DNA of 20,126 bases, from the IMG/VR virus record IMGVR_UViG_3300031227_004569, positions 1 through 20,126 of that record. One strand, written 5' to 3'. Source of the stretch: a virus. The notes below the pieces were generated by a model. It worked only from the letters and a program-made list of their open reading frames with translations. It had not been told where the DNA came from and ran no database searches. Made by a program: the position numbers and the translations under genes. Below, one piece after another: positions 1 to 7,196 of this stretch. Positions within the stretch are counted from its first letter, which is position 1. The number at the start of each line of letters is the position of its first letter.

Positions 1-1
1 T

Positions 2-127
2 GAACAAGGTGAACAAGGTGAACAAGGTGAACAAGGTGAACAAGGTGAACAAGGTGAACAAGGTGAACAAGGTGAACAAGGTGAACAAGGTGAACAAGGT
101 GAACAAGGTGAACAAGGTGAACAAGGT
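2..127 (+). repeat. 9-bp tandem repeat, 14 perfect copies, coding (Glu-Gln-Gly)n
   Basis: The unit GAACAAGGT is repeated 14 times without a single mismatch up to base 127 and continues past the left edge of the window. The unit is a multiple of three, so gain or loss of copies would change fibre length without shifting the frame. The lack of silent changes between copies points to recent expansion or ongoing homogenisation. Confidence 0.95.
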
Positions 128-964
128 ATCACAACTGCCGTAGTTCAAAGCGACTCGAATATCGTAACGCAGCTGGAAACCCTACAAGTTAAATATGATT
201 CGCTCCTGGAAAAGACTGAAAATTTAATCTATTACCTCGATCAATACGCAACAACACTAGAGGATTATTTTTCGATTTTATCCGCACAGATTGATTTGAA
301 TACTGAAAACATAGCCGCCATATTAGATTCTACAGCTCCGGCGTCTCCTATATTAGACGGTTATGTCGATGTTTATATGAACTGGGCTACCAGTTACGAC
401 AATTTCAATTTACAAATATTGAACAACTTTAATTGTAAAATTGATTCATTACAGCTCAATATTTGGAATGGCGGTATATTCGATTATATATGGGACATAC
501 CTTTAGGTGTAACGGTGTTACCTGAATTGGGCGATAATCAGGATGAACTCATATCCGATTATATACGTATACTTTGCGGAGATGTCATTCCTTCCAGAGC
601 CGAATTACAATTTGGTCTCGGCGATGTTGATGGGGACAATACTAATATTATTGTGGATATTTGGGCTGCCGGGAAGTTAACTTCCGCATCGTTTGTAGAT
701 GGTGCTGCGCGCGTCTACGCGCGCGAGCGTGGTAAGATAGTTATAAGTTGGCTATCTAATACTGAAGAAGACCTGGCCGGATATAAAATATATTACGGAC
801 GAGCATCTCATATTTATACTACGTCTGTAGATGTCGGTTCTGCAACGGGCCATACTTTCGAAGGTTTAGAAAGTAATATTAAATACTATTTTGCTGTTAC
901 AGCTTACGATATATGCGGCAACGAAAGTACTTATTCGACAGAATCCTGGATCGTAATAAACTGA
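2..964 (+). CDS. Fibre-like structural protein, 3' part (collagen-like repeat plus C-terminal Fn3 domain)
   Basis: The reading frame is open from the left edge, so the gene starts outside the window. The first 42 codons are 14 perfect copies of Glu-Gln-Gly, a collagen-like Gly-X-Y tract. Then come about 60 residues of likely helical stalk, a middle domain holding GDVDGD (a possible calcium-binding loop, near base 630), and from about base 735 to the end a fibronectin type III-like domain (GYKIYYG, then YYFAVTAYD followed by GNES). Collagen-like tracts in phages are typical of trimeric tail or head fibres, and Fn3 domains often decorate virion surface proteins; that this protein is a fibre is inferred from this architecture. 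Odd point: it lies on the plus strand next to nucleotide-metabolism genes, while the other tail genes here are on the minus strand. The frame is near certain, the fibre role likely. Confidence 0.8.
   Translation, partial: EQGEQGEQGEQGEQGEQGEQGEQGEQGEQGEQGEQGEQGEQGITTAVVQSDSNIVTQLETLQVKYDSLLEKTENLIYYLDQYATTLEDYFSILSAQIDLNTENIAAILDSTAPASPILDGYVDVYMNWATSYDNFNLQILNNFNCKIDSLQLNIWNGGIFDYIWDIPLGVTVLPELGDNQDELISDYIRILCGDVIPSRAELQFGLGDVDGDNTNIIVDIWAAGKLTSASFVDGAARVYARERGKIVISWLSNTEEDLAGYKIYYGRASHIYTTSVDVGSATGHTFEGLESNIKYYFAVTAYDICGNESTYSTESWIVIN
672..725. repeat. Cluster of two perfect inverted repeats inside the fibre gene
   Basis: Bases 672-685 are a 14-bp perfect palindrome (GGAAGTTAACTTCC). Bases 707-713 and 718-724 form a second perfect inverted repeat, GCGCGCG with a TCTA loop and CGCGCGC. 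The second is strikingly GC-rich for this AT-rich region. They sit at the junction between the middle domain and the Fn3-like domain of the encoded protein. The function is unknown; a recombination or domain-shuffling boundary is one possibility. Confidence 0.6.
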
Positions 965-974
965 GGTTTTTCAT

Positions 975-1580
975 ATGCAGCCCCGTGAATGGTTTTTTAT
1001 GAACGCTTGGAGATGGAAGTGTGGCCTACCTCCAATTGAGTATACTTTAAATCATATGCCAGATCTCGATGTCCTAAAAAACCTTCAGTGGGATGAAGCC
1101 TTTGAAGTATCCTGCCGGAATCTAATGGAATTTTGGGATGAACAATTCATACGTTACTGTAAACGCCGTATGATACAAGGTGCCTTTAGATACGGTACTC
1201 TAGAAAAGAATAAAAATAAAGATGCTTCTGTAGCGTTAAATAATATAAAATATCGATTAGAACGTTTTTGGGCTACTAAAGATTTAACATTACTATGCGA
1301 TGCGGCTAATTTTGCCTTTATCGCTTTTTATAATTTTAGGCATCAAGGTTACGAAGCAATGCCTGCATTAATACCGAGGATCCATGCAACAAAAACCCGA
1401 AGCGTCGCAGCTACTTCCTTTAAAGTCATCGAACTTTTTACAGAACATTTTAACAATACACATAATTTAACGACGCTTTGTCTGATATTTAATTTCTGTA
1501 TGGTATTGTTTTCAAAATTTAAAGAGGTGCCAGGCTGTACATTCGCAGAGACGAAAACGAAAGAAATTATTTGGTCTTAA
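975..1580 (+). CDS. Hypothetical phage protein, 201 aa, with a possible internal duplication
   Basis: Starts at ATG 975, preceded by a TGAGGT ribosome binding site, 10 bases after the fibre gene stop. No catalytic motif was recognised. Residues 71-124 (FRYG, then RLERFWATKDLTLLCDAANFA and FYNF) recall a family of small phage proteins of unknown function with an RYG, RLxRY and LxDAANFA pattern; this is from memory of the pattern, not a search. Residues 150-182 (ELFTEHFNNTHNLTTL, then IFNFCMVLFSKF) look like a diverged second copy of the same helix pair. The position between a structural gene and the deazaguanine genes says little about the role. Confidence 0.7.
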   Translation: MQPREWFFMNAWRWKCGLPPIEYTLNHMPDLDVLKNLQWDEAFEVSCRNLMEFWDEQFIRYCKRRMIQGAFRYGTLEKNKNKDASVALNNIKYRLERFWATKDLTLLCDAANFAFIAFYNFRHQGYEAMPALIPRIHATKTRSVAATSFKVIELFTEHFNNTHNLTTLCLIFNFCMVLFSKFKEVPGCTFAETKTKEIIWS

Positions 1581-1590
1581 ATATCTGATA

Positions 1591-1620
1591 AAATTTTTTG
1601 TGGTATTTACTGTATAATAA
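1591..1620 (+). promoter_or_regulatory. Putative promoter upstream of queC (TGTATAAT box)
   Basis: TGTATAAT at 1612-1619 lies in the 72-base gap before queC, 34 bases before its start codon. A consensus -10 TATAAT is present but no good TTGACA -35 is seen; the upstream DNA is an A/T tract. The same eight bases occur at matching distances before the genes at 3503 and 9111, which strengthens the call. Confidence 0.55.
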
Positions 1621-1652
1621 ATTGAACTTAGAAAATAATTTCGGAGGATACG

Positions 1653-2381
1653 ATGTCGAAAAAAGCCGTTATATGTGTAAGTGGTGGTATGGATAGTATG
1701 GTTGCTTTAGCTTACGCAGCTTTAAAATACGAACCCGTTATGATGCATATTGACTACGGGCAGTTAACTGAAGCCCGAGAGCGTGAAAGTTTCACCCAAC
1801 TCGCATCTTGGTATAACGTTCCTGTAAGTAACACACATTTTTTTAAGACGGACGTCCTGCAAAAGATAGGTACATCCTGTCTAACGGATGCGAGTATTGA
1901 AGTTCCTAAGGGTGGTATACGGCCTGATACCATTCCAGAATCCTACGTACCCTTTCGTAATGGTATTATTCTATCGATGGCTGCAGCGCTCGCACAGGCA
2001 ATCGACGCAAATTATATTTACACAGGCTTCGTAGAAGAGGACAGTTCGGGTTATCCAGATTGCCGCGAAGTATTCGTTGAAGCTTTCCAATATGCTATTA
2101 AAGAAGGTCTTCGCCCTACTGCCGATGTCAGGATTATGACTCCTGTATTACGTATGACGAAAATGGAAGTCGTTAAAGTTGCGATTACATTGAAAACGCC
2201 TCTGCATTTAACCTGGTCATGTTATGAAAAAGAAGATCTTGCATGTGGCGTTTGTGATAGTTGCAGACTTCGTATCAAAGGATTCTCTGAAATGGGTGTT
2301 ATTGATCCTATCCCTTATGCGCTCAATATAGTCTGGCCGAAAGATTGCAAACCCTATACCAGTGTAGCTCCTAATGCCTAA
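1653..2381 (+). CDS. queC: 7-cyano-7-deazaguanine (preQ0) synthase QueC
   Basis: QueC converts 7-carboxy-7-deazaguanine plus ammonia and ATP to preQ0, the last step of preQ0 synthesis from GTP. The 242-residue protein has the PP-loop ATP-binding motif SGGMDS at 10-15, YVPFRN at 98-103 (QueC-typical VPxRN), DSSGYPDCR at 130-138, and the C-terminal zinc site with Cys190, Cys198, Cys201 and Cys204 (CGVCDSC). Length is normal for QueC. Start ATG 1653 has a GGAGG site just upstream (TCGGAGGATACG). It opens the modification block and overlaps the next gene by 8 bases. In a phage, preQ0 is most often used for DNA modification, and a DpdA-like gene lies downstream at 7186. Confidence 0.95.
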   Translation: MSKKAVICVSGGMDSMVALAYAALKYEPVMMHIDYGQLTEARERESFTQLASWYNVPVSNTHFFKTDVLQKIGTSCLTDASIEVPKGGIRPDTIPESYVPFRNGIILSMAAALAQAIDANYIYTGFVEEDSSGYPDCREVFVEAFQYAIKEGLRPTADVRIMTPVLRMTKMEVVKVAITLKTPLHLTWSCYEKEDLACGVCDSCRLRIKGFSEMGVIDPIPYALNIVWPKDCKPYTSVAPNA

Positions 2382-2658
2382 GTGGCGTCCCAACCAATTC
2401 CGGATGGTAATCAAAGGTGATTTTAAAGTATTACTTCCAGAATTTGAAATTCTAGATCCGCACGATCAGTCTATACCCGCGGATTATACAGGTAAGATAA
2501 TCTTTCTTGCGCTGCTATTAAATGATTGCGTCCCTGATGTATACCTCGAAACTATATCGAAATCATACGCATCTGCAATTAGCCAGTTACGAAAACTTAT
2601 TCAACCTTATAATATTAAGATTGCACGCGTACGAGGTACTGGTTACAAACTACTTTAA
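2374..2658 (+). CDS. Small OmpR/PhoB-type winged-helix DNA-binding protein
   Basis: This 94-residue protein resembles the isolated C-terminal DNA-binding domain of OmpR/PhoB response regulators. The last 30 residues carry the recognition-helix and wing signature: YASAISQLRKLI, then ARVRGTGYKLL, which fits the family pattern VxxxIxxLRxKL with TVRGxGYxL. No receiver domain is present. ATG 2374 overlaps the end of queC by 8 bases, suggesting translational coupling; no clear ribosome binding site is seen. ATG 2404 is an alternative start. Its place between queC and folE2 makes it a candidate regulator of the deazaguanine genes or of phage gene timing, but that is inference. Confidence 0.7.
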   Translation: MPKWRPNQFRMVIKGDFKVLLPEFEILDPHDQSIPADYTGKIIFLALLLNDCVPDVYLETISKSYASAISQLRKLIQPYNIKIARVRGTGYKLL

Positions 2659-2674
2659 AATGGAGACTTTTCTA

Positions 2675-3442
2675 ATGAAAGACGTACAGGCCGAAATCGA
2701 TCGTCGAGGTAAACTTATACATAAAGTCGGTGTACGAAATGTTCGTACGTTGGTACGCTTCGACGAATGCCAATTTTGGGCTAATATAAGTTCTTACATA
2801 ACACTTGAGGATTTTCAACGCGGCGCACATATGTCGAGATTTATAGAAGTCCTGGATAAAGTACCGCAGACTATCGATAAACCCGCGCAGTACCTGCGTG
2901 ACTATTTGTACGCGTTATGTACTGTACATAATGCAAAAGAAGCCTTTCTTAAAGTACGCACTTCATTACCCCTTTGTACAATCTCACCTGTGTCGAATAA
3001 GACCTCTCTTAGACATATTCCTTGTGAGTTAGAAGGGGAAAAGCATTTAGCTGGCTACAAATGTTTCGTACGTATTAAGATGTTCGTAACTTCCCTTTGC
3101 CCATGTAGCAAAGATATTTCTGAGTACGGAGCACATAACCAACGTGCAATGATTGATGTACGCGTGCAAATTAAAAATGATATAGATCTAAGCGACTTCA
3201 TGTATCGTTTAAGTATGTTAGGAAGCTCTCCTATTCATGAGCTGCTTAAACGCCCTGATGAGAAGTTTGTAACGGAAGCCGCTTTTGAAAATCCTAAATT
3301 CTGTGAAGATATCGCACGCGATGTATCCCTCGAAGTAGACAAGATGAGAAATATCACCGACTACAGTGTCGTTGTAGAAAGTGAGGAAAGTATTCACGAT
3401 CATAATGCTCTCGCGATTATCGACCATTTTAAATTCGCTTAA
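2675..3442 (+). CDS. folE2: GTP cyclohydrolase I type 2 (FolE2 / GCYH-IB)
   Basis: FolE2 converts GTP to dihydroneopterin triphosphate, the shared first step of folate and preQ0 synthesis. The T-fold protein shows DVQ at 3-5, VGVRNVR at 18-24, GAHMSRF at 50-56, the signature LCPCSK at 141-146 with the active-site Cys, YGAHNQR at 151-157 and EAAFENPKF at 201-209. I chose ATG 2675 (255 residues) because TGGAGA eight bases upstream is a good ribosome binding site; ATG 2660 is in frame but overlaps that site. The related T-fold enzyme QueF is excluded by the FolE2-specific CPCSK and YGAHNQR motifs. With queC it supplies two of the four preQ0 steps; QueD and QueE are not in the window. Confidence 0.93.
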   Translation: MKDVQAEIDRRGKLIHKVGVRNVRTLVRFDECQFWANISSYITLEDFQRGAHMSRFIEVLDKVPQTIDKPAQYLRDYLYALCTVHNAKEAFLKVRTSLPLCTISPVSNKTSLRHIPCELEGEKHLAGYKCFVRIKMFVTSLCPCSKDISEYGAHNQRAMIDVRVQIKNDIDLSDFMYRLSMLGSSPIHELLKRPDEKFVTEAAFENPKFCEDIARDVSLEVDKMRNITDYSVVVESEESIHDHNALAIIDHFKFA

Positions 3443-3467
3443 CTTTTATATTAAATTTGTGTATAAT
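3439..3467 (+). promoter_or_regulatory. Putative promoter upstream of dut (TGTATAAT box)
   Basis: TGTATAAT at 3460-3467 lies 36 bases before the dut start codon in a 60-base gap. A weak -35 candidate, TTAACT at 3439-3444, is 17 bases upstream of TATAAT and overlaps the folE2 stop. The box matches those before queC and the ssDNA-binding gene. Confidence 0.55.
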
Positions 3468-3502
3468 ATAATAGGTAACAAAAAATATTTAAAGGAATAT
3501 AT

Positions 3503-3979
3503 ATGCGGGCAATACGTAATTTATTTTTCAACTTTATACAACAACAGTTAGATACAACTATAACCGTAAAATTTAAAAAACTTGCTGACGCGGCTATCAT
3601 ACCTCGTAGAGCATTAGACTCCGATGCCGCCTTTGATTTATTTACATATCAAAAAGTAGTGATACCTCCCAAAACTATGCAATTAATAAACGTGGGCATA
3701 GCTGTAGAACCTCCTCATTGGTTATGTTGGACGTTACGCTCAAGAGGTTCGATGCATCTTTATGGAATTTGGGCGTATCCTGGAATGGGAGATAGCAATT
3801 ATCGCGGAGATATAGGTATTAACCTTTGGAATACCACGAGTAAGCCTTTAATTTATAACAGAGGTGAGCGTGTAGGTCAAATTCAATTTATGTTACGACC
3901 TAATATCATATTGCAAGAGGTACAAGAACTTGAAGACAGCGAGAGGGGTGCCAAAGGATTCGGAAGTACTGGACGTTGA
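3503..3979 (+). CDS. dut: dUTP diphosphatase (trimeric dUTPase)
   Basis: Hydrolyses dUTP to dUMP and pyrophosphate, lowering uracil incorporation and feeding dTMP synthesis. All five motifs of the trimeric family are visible: I DSDAAFDL at 39-46, II RSRGS at 79-83, III GMGDSNYRGD at 94-103 with the conserved Asp97 and Tyr100, IV RGERVGQI at 120-127, and V ERGAKGFGSTG at 147-157. An N-terminal extension of about 20 residues precedes the usual start of the fold. ATG 3503 has AAAGGAA upstream and follows the promoter-like box. The 3' end overlaps the next gene, whose N-terminal domain removes uracil from DNA, so the two adjacent genes share one purpose. Confidence 0.95.
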   Translation: MRAIRNLFFNFIQQQLDTTITVKFKKLADAAIIPRRALDSDAAFDLFTYQKVVIPPKTMQLINVGIAVEPPHWLCWTLRSRGSMHLYGIWAYPGMGDSNYRGDIGINLWNTTSKPLIYNRGERVGQIQFMLRPNIILQEVQELEDSERGAKGFGSTGR

Positions 3980-6356
3980 ACCCTTTGATATACGAAAATT
4001 CTGTGTAGCATGCCCCTATAAAGGTAATAAAGCTCTCCCTATGGAGGTAAGTCCTTCTGCAAAGGTGTTGCTTATAGGTGAAGCTCCCGCGCGTGAGGAA
4101 ATGGAAGGCGACCGTAATTTCATAGGTGCTTCAGGACGCTTACTTACGCGATATCTACGTGCGGTAAGACATCATCGAAGAGATGTACATATAGGTAATA
4201 TTATAAGATGTAAACTCCCAGATAATTTATCCCGAACACAAAAAGATTCTTTAATAGTAAAACTATCACGACCTTGTGGACGTTACGTATTATGGGACGC
4301 TTTAAAATTAAAACCTAAAATTATCGTTTTACTAGGTAAACCCGCCACACATTATTTTGTTAAAGGAAAGCCTTCCATAGTATCAGTACGTGGAAGGATC
4401 TTTTATTCGGAACTAGCTAAAACGCATATTATATGTACATACCATCCTGCAGCGGTTATGCGTGATTGGTCTTATGAAAAGTTAATCATCCGCGACTTAG
4501 AAAAAGCTTTTGCGTTTATTGATAACCCCGATGTATCTATAAAACCTACGCAATATAAAATAGCCAGAGATTTAGAAGAGTCTTTAAGCATATGTGAGTA
4601 TTTACGTAACCAGGATGAAATTGTCTTCGATGTTGAAACAAATGCTTTAGACTGGAATACTCCAGAGGGAGAAGTTCTTAGCTGGGGTTTTTCATCTAAA
4701 CCTTTTACGGGTATAACCATACCATTTACATCTATTCATAGTACACCCCTTACAAAAAAAGGGCAGATAAAACTAATCGCTGAAGGTATTAAACCTTTGC
4801 TAGAAAGCTCGAATAAAAAGATAGGTCAGAATATAGGATTTGATTGTCATTGGGCTCTCAACTACGGTATAAATGTAGATAATATTTCTTTTGATACAAT
4901 GCTAGCGCATCATTTGATCGATGAAAATATGCCTCTTAATCTCGACACCCTAGCAGATTTTTATACTGATATGGGTACATACGCTGATGAATTATACGCG
5001 CATTTGCCTAATAAAAAAACTAGCTATAATGTAGTTCCAGATGAGGTACTTTGGAATTACGGTGCCAAAGATTGCGATGCGGAGTTTCGTATAAAAGAAA
5101 TCTTCGAAGAAAAACTTGATCAGGAAGGTGTACGTTGGGTATTTAAAAATATTAGCGTACCTATGATATCCGTAATAAATCGTATAGAGCGCCGCGGTGT
5201 ATACGTTGATCGCAACGGCTTTGAAAAAGCCGATGCGGAGGCTGGCAAAGAACTAAATCGCCTACGTAACGAAATGCTAGTATACTCAGGTATGGGAGAA
5301 GATTTTAATCCCAATTCCACGCAGCAGATACAAAAGATATTATTCGAGGCACTCAAGTTAGCTCCCGGGCGTAAAATTAAAACTGGTTATTCTACAGACG
5401 ATAAAGTTTTGGAACAACTCGAGGGGCAACATAAATTTGTTGATCTATTACGCCTCTATCGAAAGGTAGCCAAATTTAAAGGTACTTATTTAGATGGTAC
5501 CAAAGAAGGTAAAGAAGCAGGCCTAATGCGTCGAATAGGCCCGGATGGTCGTATTCATACTTCATATAAAATACCTGGTACAGGTACTGGACGTTTATCC
5601 TCGAGTGACCCCAATCTTCAAAACGTTCCTCGAGGAGACACTTTCAGACCTTTATTTAAAGCAGCTCCAGGTTATAAATTCGTCATAGCGGATTTTGAAA
5701 GGGGTGAGTTATATGCTGCAGCGCATTTGAGCCGTGACTCGCAATTAAAAAAGGCGTTACAGCAAGATGTGCATAGACTTTTAGCAGCTAAGATGTTTAA
5801 TAAACGTCCTGAAGATGTTACGAAAGAGGAACGTATCGATGCGAAGACAGTTATATTTGGTATTCAATATGGTCGTGGACCCGATTCAATCGCGAAACAA
5901 TTGAAAATAAGTAGACATGAAGCTGTAAAGTATATCGTACAATTTTTTGATAGTTACCCGCAATTAGAAGCCTGGATAAAACGTCAGCATGAACAAACAA
6001 AACGCTATGGATTCGTGCGCGATCTTTTTGGACGCAAACGTCATCTATACGGAATATTTTCAGTACAGAATACTTATGTGTTTGGAGAGATGCTTCGACA
6101 AGCACAGAACATGCCTGTTCAAGGTTCGTTAGCTGACGCGGGACATTTAGCAACTATCGAATTTGATAATCGCCTACAAGAGGAAAATCTAGATGCGGGA
6201 CTTGTACTTTTAATTCATGATGAAATTGTTGTTGAGTCCCGAGAAGATCTAGTCCCGCAAGTATCTACCTTGATAAAAGACTGTTTTGAAAAACCTCGTA
6301 AAGGTTTACAGATACCAGTAGAAATTCTCGTAGGTGACAATTGGGGTGCGAAATGA
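3930..6356 (+). CDS. Uracil-DNA glycosylase (family 4-like) / DNA polymerase I fusion
   Basis: An 808-residue three-part replication enzyme. Residues 20-200 match family 4 uracil-DNA glycosylase: Cys25, Cys28, Cys94 and Cys116 as probable 4Fe-4S ligands, GEAPA at 50-54, DRNFIGASGRLL at 61-72 and HPAA at 172-175. Residues 225-395 are a DnaQ-like 3'-5' exonuclease with Asp234, Glu236, Asp305 and Tyr377/Asp381. Residues 400-808 are a family A polymerase: TGRLSSSDPNLQNVP at 553-567, motif A Asp588 and Glu593, motif B Lys639, Phe643 and Tyr647, motif C HDE at 763-765. Motif A reads DFERGEL instead of the usual DYSQIEL. SPO1-type phage polymerases have a comparable N-terminal glycosylase-like domain. 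The start is uncertain: TTG 3930 has AGAGG nine bases upstream and would overlap dut by 50 bases; GTG 3948 is an alternative. Confidence 0.93.
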   Translation: MKTARGVPKDSEVLDVEPFDIRKFCVACPYKGNKALPMEVSPSAKVLLIGEAPAREEMEGDRNFIGASGRLLTRYLRAVRHHRRDVHIGNIIRCKLPDNLSRTQKDSLIVKLSRPCGRYVLWDALKLKPKIIVLLGKPATHYFVKGKPSIVSVRGRIFYSELAKTHIICTYHPAAVMRDWSYEKLIIRDLEKAFAFIDNPDVSIKPTQYKIARDLEESLSICEYLRNQDEIVFDVETNALDWNTPEGEVLSWGFSSKPFTGITIPFTSIHSTPLTKKGQIKLIAEGIKPLLESSNKKIGQNIGFDCHWALNYGINVDNISFDTMLAHHLIDENMPLNLDTLADFYTDMGTYADELYAHLPNKKTSYNVVPDEVLWNYGAKDCDAEFRIKEIFEEKLDQEGVRWVFKNISVPMISVINRIERRGVYVDRNGFEKADAEAGKELNRLRNEMLVYSGMGEDFNPNSTQQIQKILFEALKLAPGRKIKTGYSTDDKVLEQLEGQHKFVDLLRLYRKVAKFKGTYLDGTKEGKEAGLMRRIGPDGRIHTSYKIPGTGTGRLSSSDPNLQNVPRGDTFRPLFKAAPGYKFVIADFERGELYAAAHLSRDSQLKKALQQDVHRLLAAKMFNKRPEDVTKEERIDAKTVIFGIQYGRGPDSIAKQLKISRHEAVKYIVQFFDSYPQLEAWIKRQHEQTKRYGFVRDLFGRKRHLYGIFSVQNTYVFGEMLRQAQNMPVQGSLADAGHLATIEFDNRLQEENLDAGLVLLIHDEIVVESREDLVPQVSTLIKDCFEKPRKGLQIPVEILVGDNWGAK

Positions 6357-6637
6357 AAAAGCTTGATGATGTCGATTTTGAAGACCAGCCGGATATAGAA
6401 AACTTTCTAAGTCAATACATCTGTCCTTATAAACACGTAGGAGATGTACGCCATGTTTTAAATATTGCAGCATGGCAAGTTCGTGGAGAAGACGGATCTA
6501 ATGCGTTAAAAGGACACGCTCTACACGTATTTTGTAATTGCGGTTTCGCGAGCGCGAAAGTATTCGAGCCTATCGGTGAAAATCGTACGCGGGAAGCAAT
6601 CGACGTTTTTTTAAACGGAGCACTTTTTTTAGGATAA
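6353..6637 (+). CDS. Hypothetical protein, 94 aa, with a CxC motif
   Basis: ATG 6353 overlaps the polymerase stop as ATGA, with GGGGTG just upstream, so translation is probably coupled. The protein is acidic at its N-terminus (KKLDDVDFEDQ) and contains Cys-Pro near residue 24 and FCNCGF near residue 65, which could bind a metal. No family was recognised. The spacing to the next start codon is only a few bases, placing it firmly in the polymerase to dpdA operon. Confidence 0.7.
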   Translation: MKKLDDVDFEDQPDIENFLSQYICPYKHVGDVRHVLNIAAWQVRGEDGSNALKGHALHVFCNCGFASAKVFEPIGENRTREAIDVFLNGALFLG

Positions 6638-6641
6638 CAAA

Positions 6642-7196
6642 ATGTCTATAAAAATCTGTTTTGTGGGTGCACATGGAACTGGTAAAACTACTCTAGCCTT
6701 TGAAGTACATAAATGGCTCGAGCGTGAAAAGCGTATACCTTGTAAATTGTTTTGTGAGAGTACCGATAAAGCGGTTAAGGATATCCCCAAGTACGACCCA
6801 TTTTATGAAAGTATACTTATTCAACGGCGCAAAGAACTTTTTATGCAGCATGAAAATTTTATTTCGGATAGATCCCTTATAGATCCATTAGGTTATCAAT
6901 TTGTTAAAAAAGAATGCTTTCATCCTGGTACGTATAAAATAGCTTTAGAAGCAACACGTAAAGACGCACATATACTATTCTATATTCCTATTGCAATACC
7001 TTTAAAAGGCGAAGGCCACCGTCCGAAGGATGTTAAATATCAGCTAAGCGTAGCCAAGGCTATCAAACATGTTTTACATCAAGAACAATTAGTAATATAT
7101 GAAATAACCCGCGTCGATTTAGTAGAACGCTTAGAATTTGTAAAGCATATATTAGCCAAACGCATCCAAATCTTTGGAGGATCTAATGATAAGTAG
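6642..7196 (+). CDS. P-loop NTPase, AAA_28 / nucleoside-kinase-like
   Basis: The 184-residue protein has a Walker A motif, GAHGTGKTT at 9-17, and a DRS motif at 76-78 (ISDRSLIDPLGY) like the substrate-binding DR(S/Y) of deoxynucleoside and thymidylate kinases. HRP at 126-128 could be a lid arginine region. The layout resembles NadR/AAA_28-type kinases found in many phages. The substrate cannot be read from the sequence; the position directly before the DpdA-like gene makes a nucleotide or modified-base role attractive but unproven. ATG 6642 has AGGA six bases upstream, and the gene overlaps the next by 11 bases. Confidence 0.75.
   Translation: MSIKICFVGAHGTGKTTLAFEVHKWLEREKRIPCKLFCESTDKAVKDIPKYDPFYESILIQRRKELFMQHENFISDRSLIDPLGYQFVKKECFHPGTYKIALEATRKDAHILFYIPIAIPLKGEGHRPKDVKYQLSVAKAIKHVLHQEQLVIYEITRVDLVERLEFVKHILAKRIQIFGGSNDK

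Noticed and set aside
2-127. Repeat array considered as a CRISPR or origin iteron array
   Set aside because: The units are directly adjacent with no spacers and are in frame with a long open reading frame, coding a collagen-like tract.
2522-2674. Longer FolE2 frame starting near 2522
   Set aside because: This part is a shadow of the winged-helix gene in another frame; conserved FolE2 sequence starts at the ATG at 2675.
3218-3427. Minus-strand open frames opposite plus-strand genes (such as 3218-3427, 4472-4720, 5851-6153)
   Set aside because: They lie fully opposite genes with clear conserved domains, have no ribosome binding sites and no recognisable domain.
7174-7185. TTG start for the DpdA-like gene
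   Set aside because: The TTG is part of the TTGGAGG ribosome binding site for the ATG at 7186.
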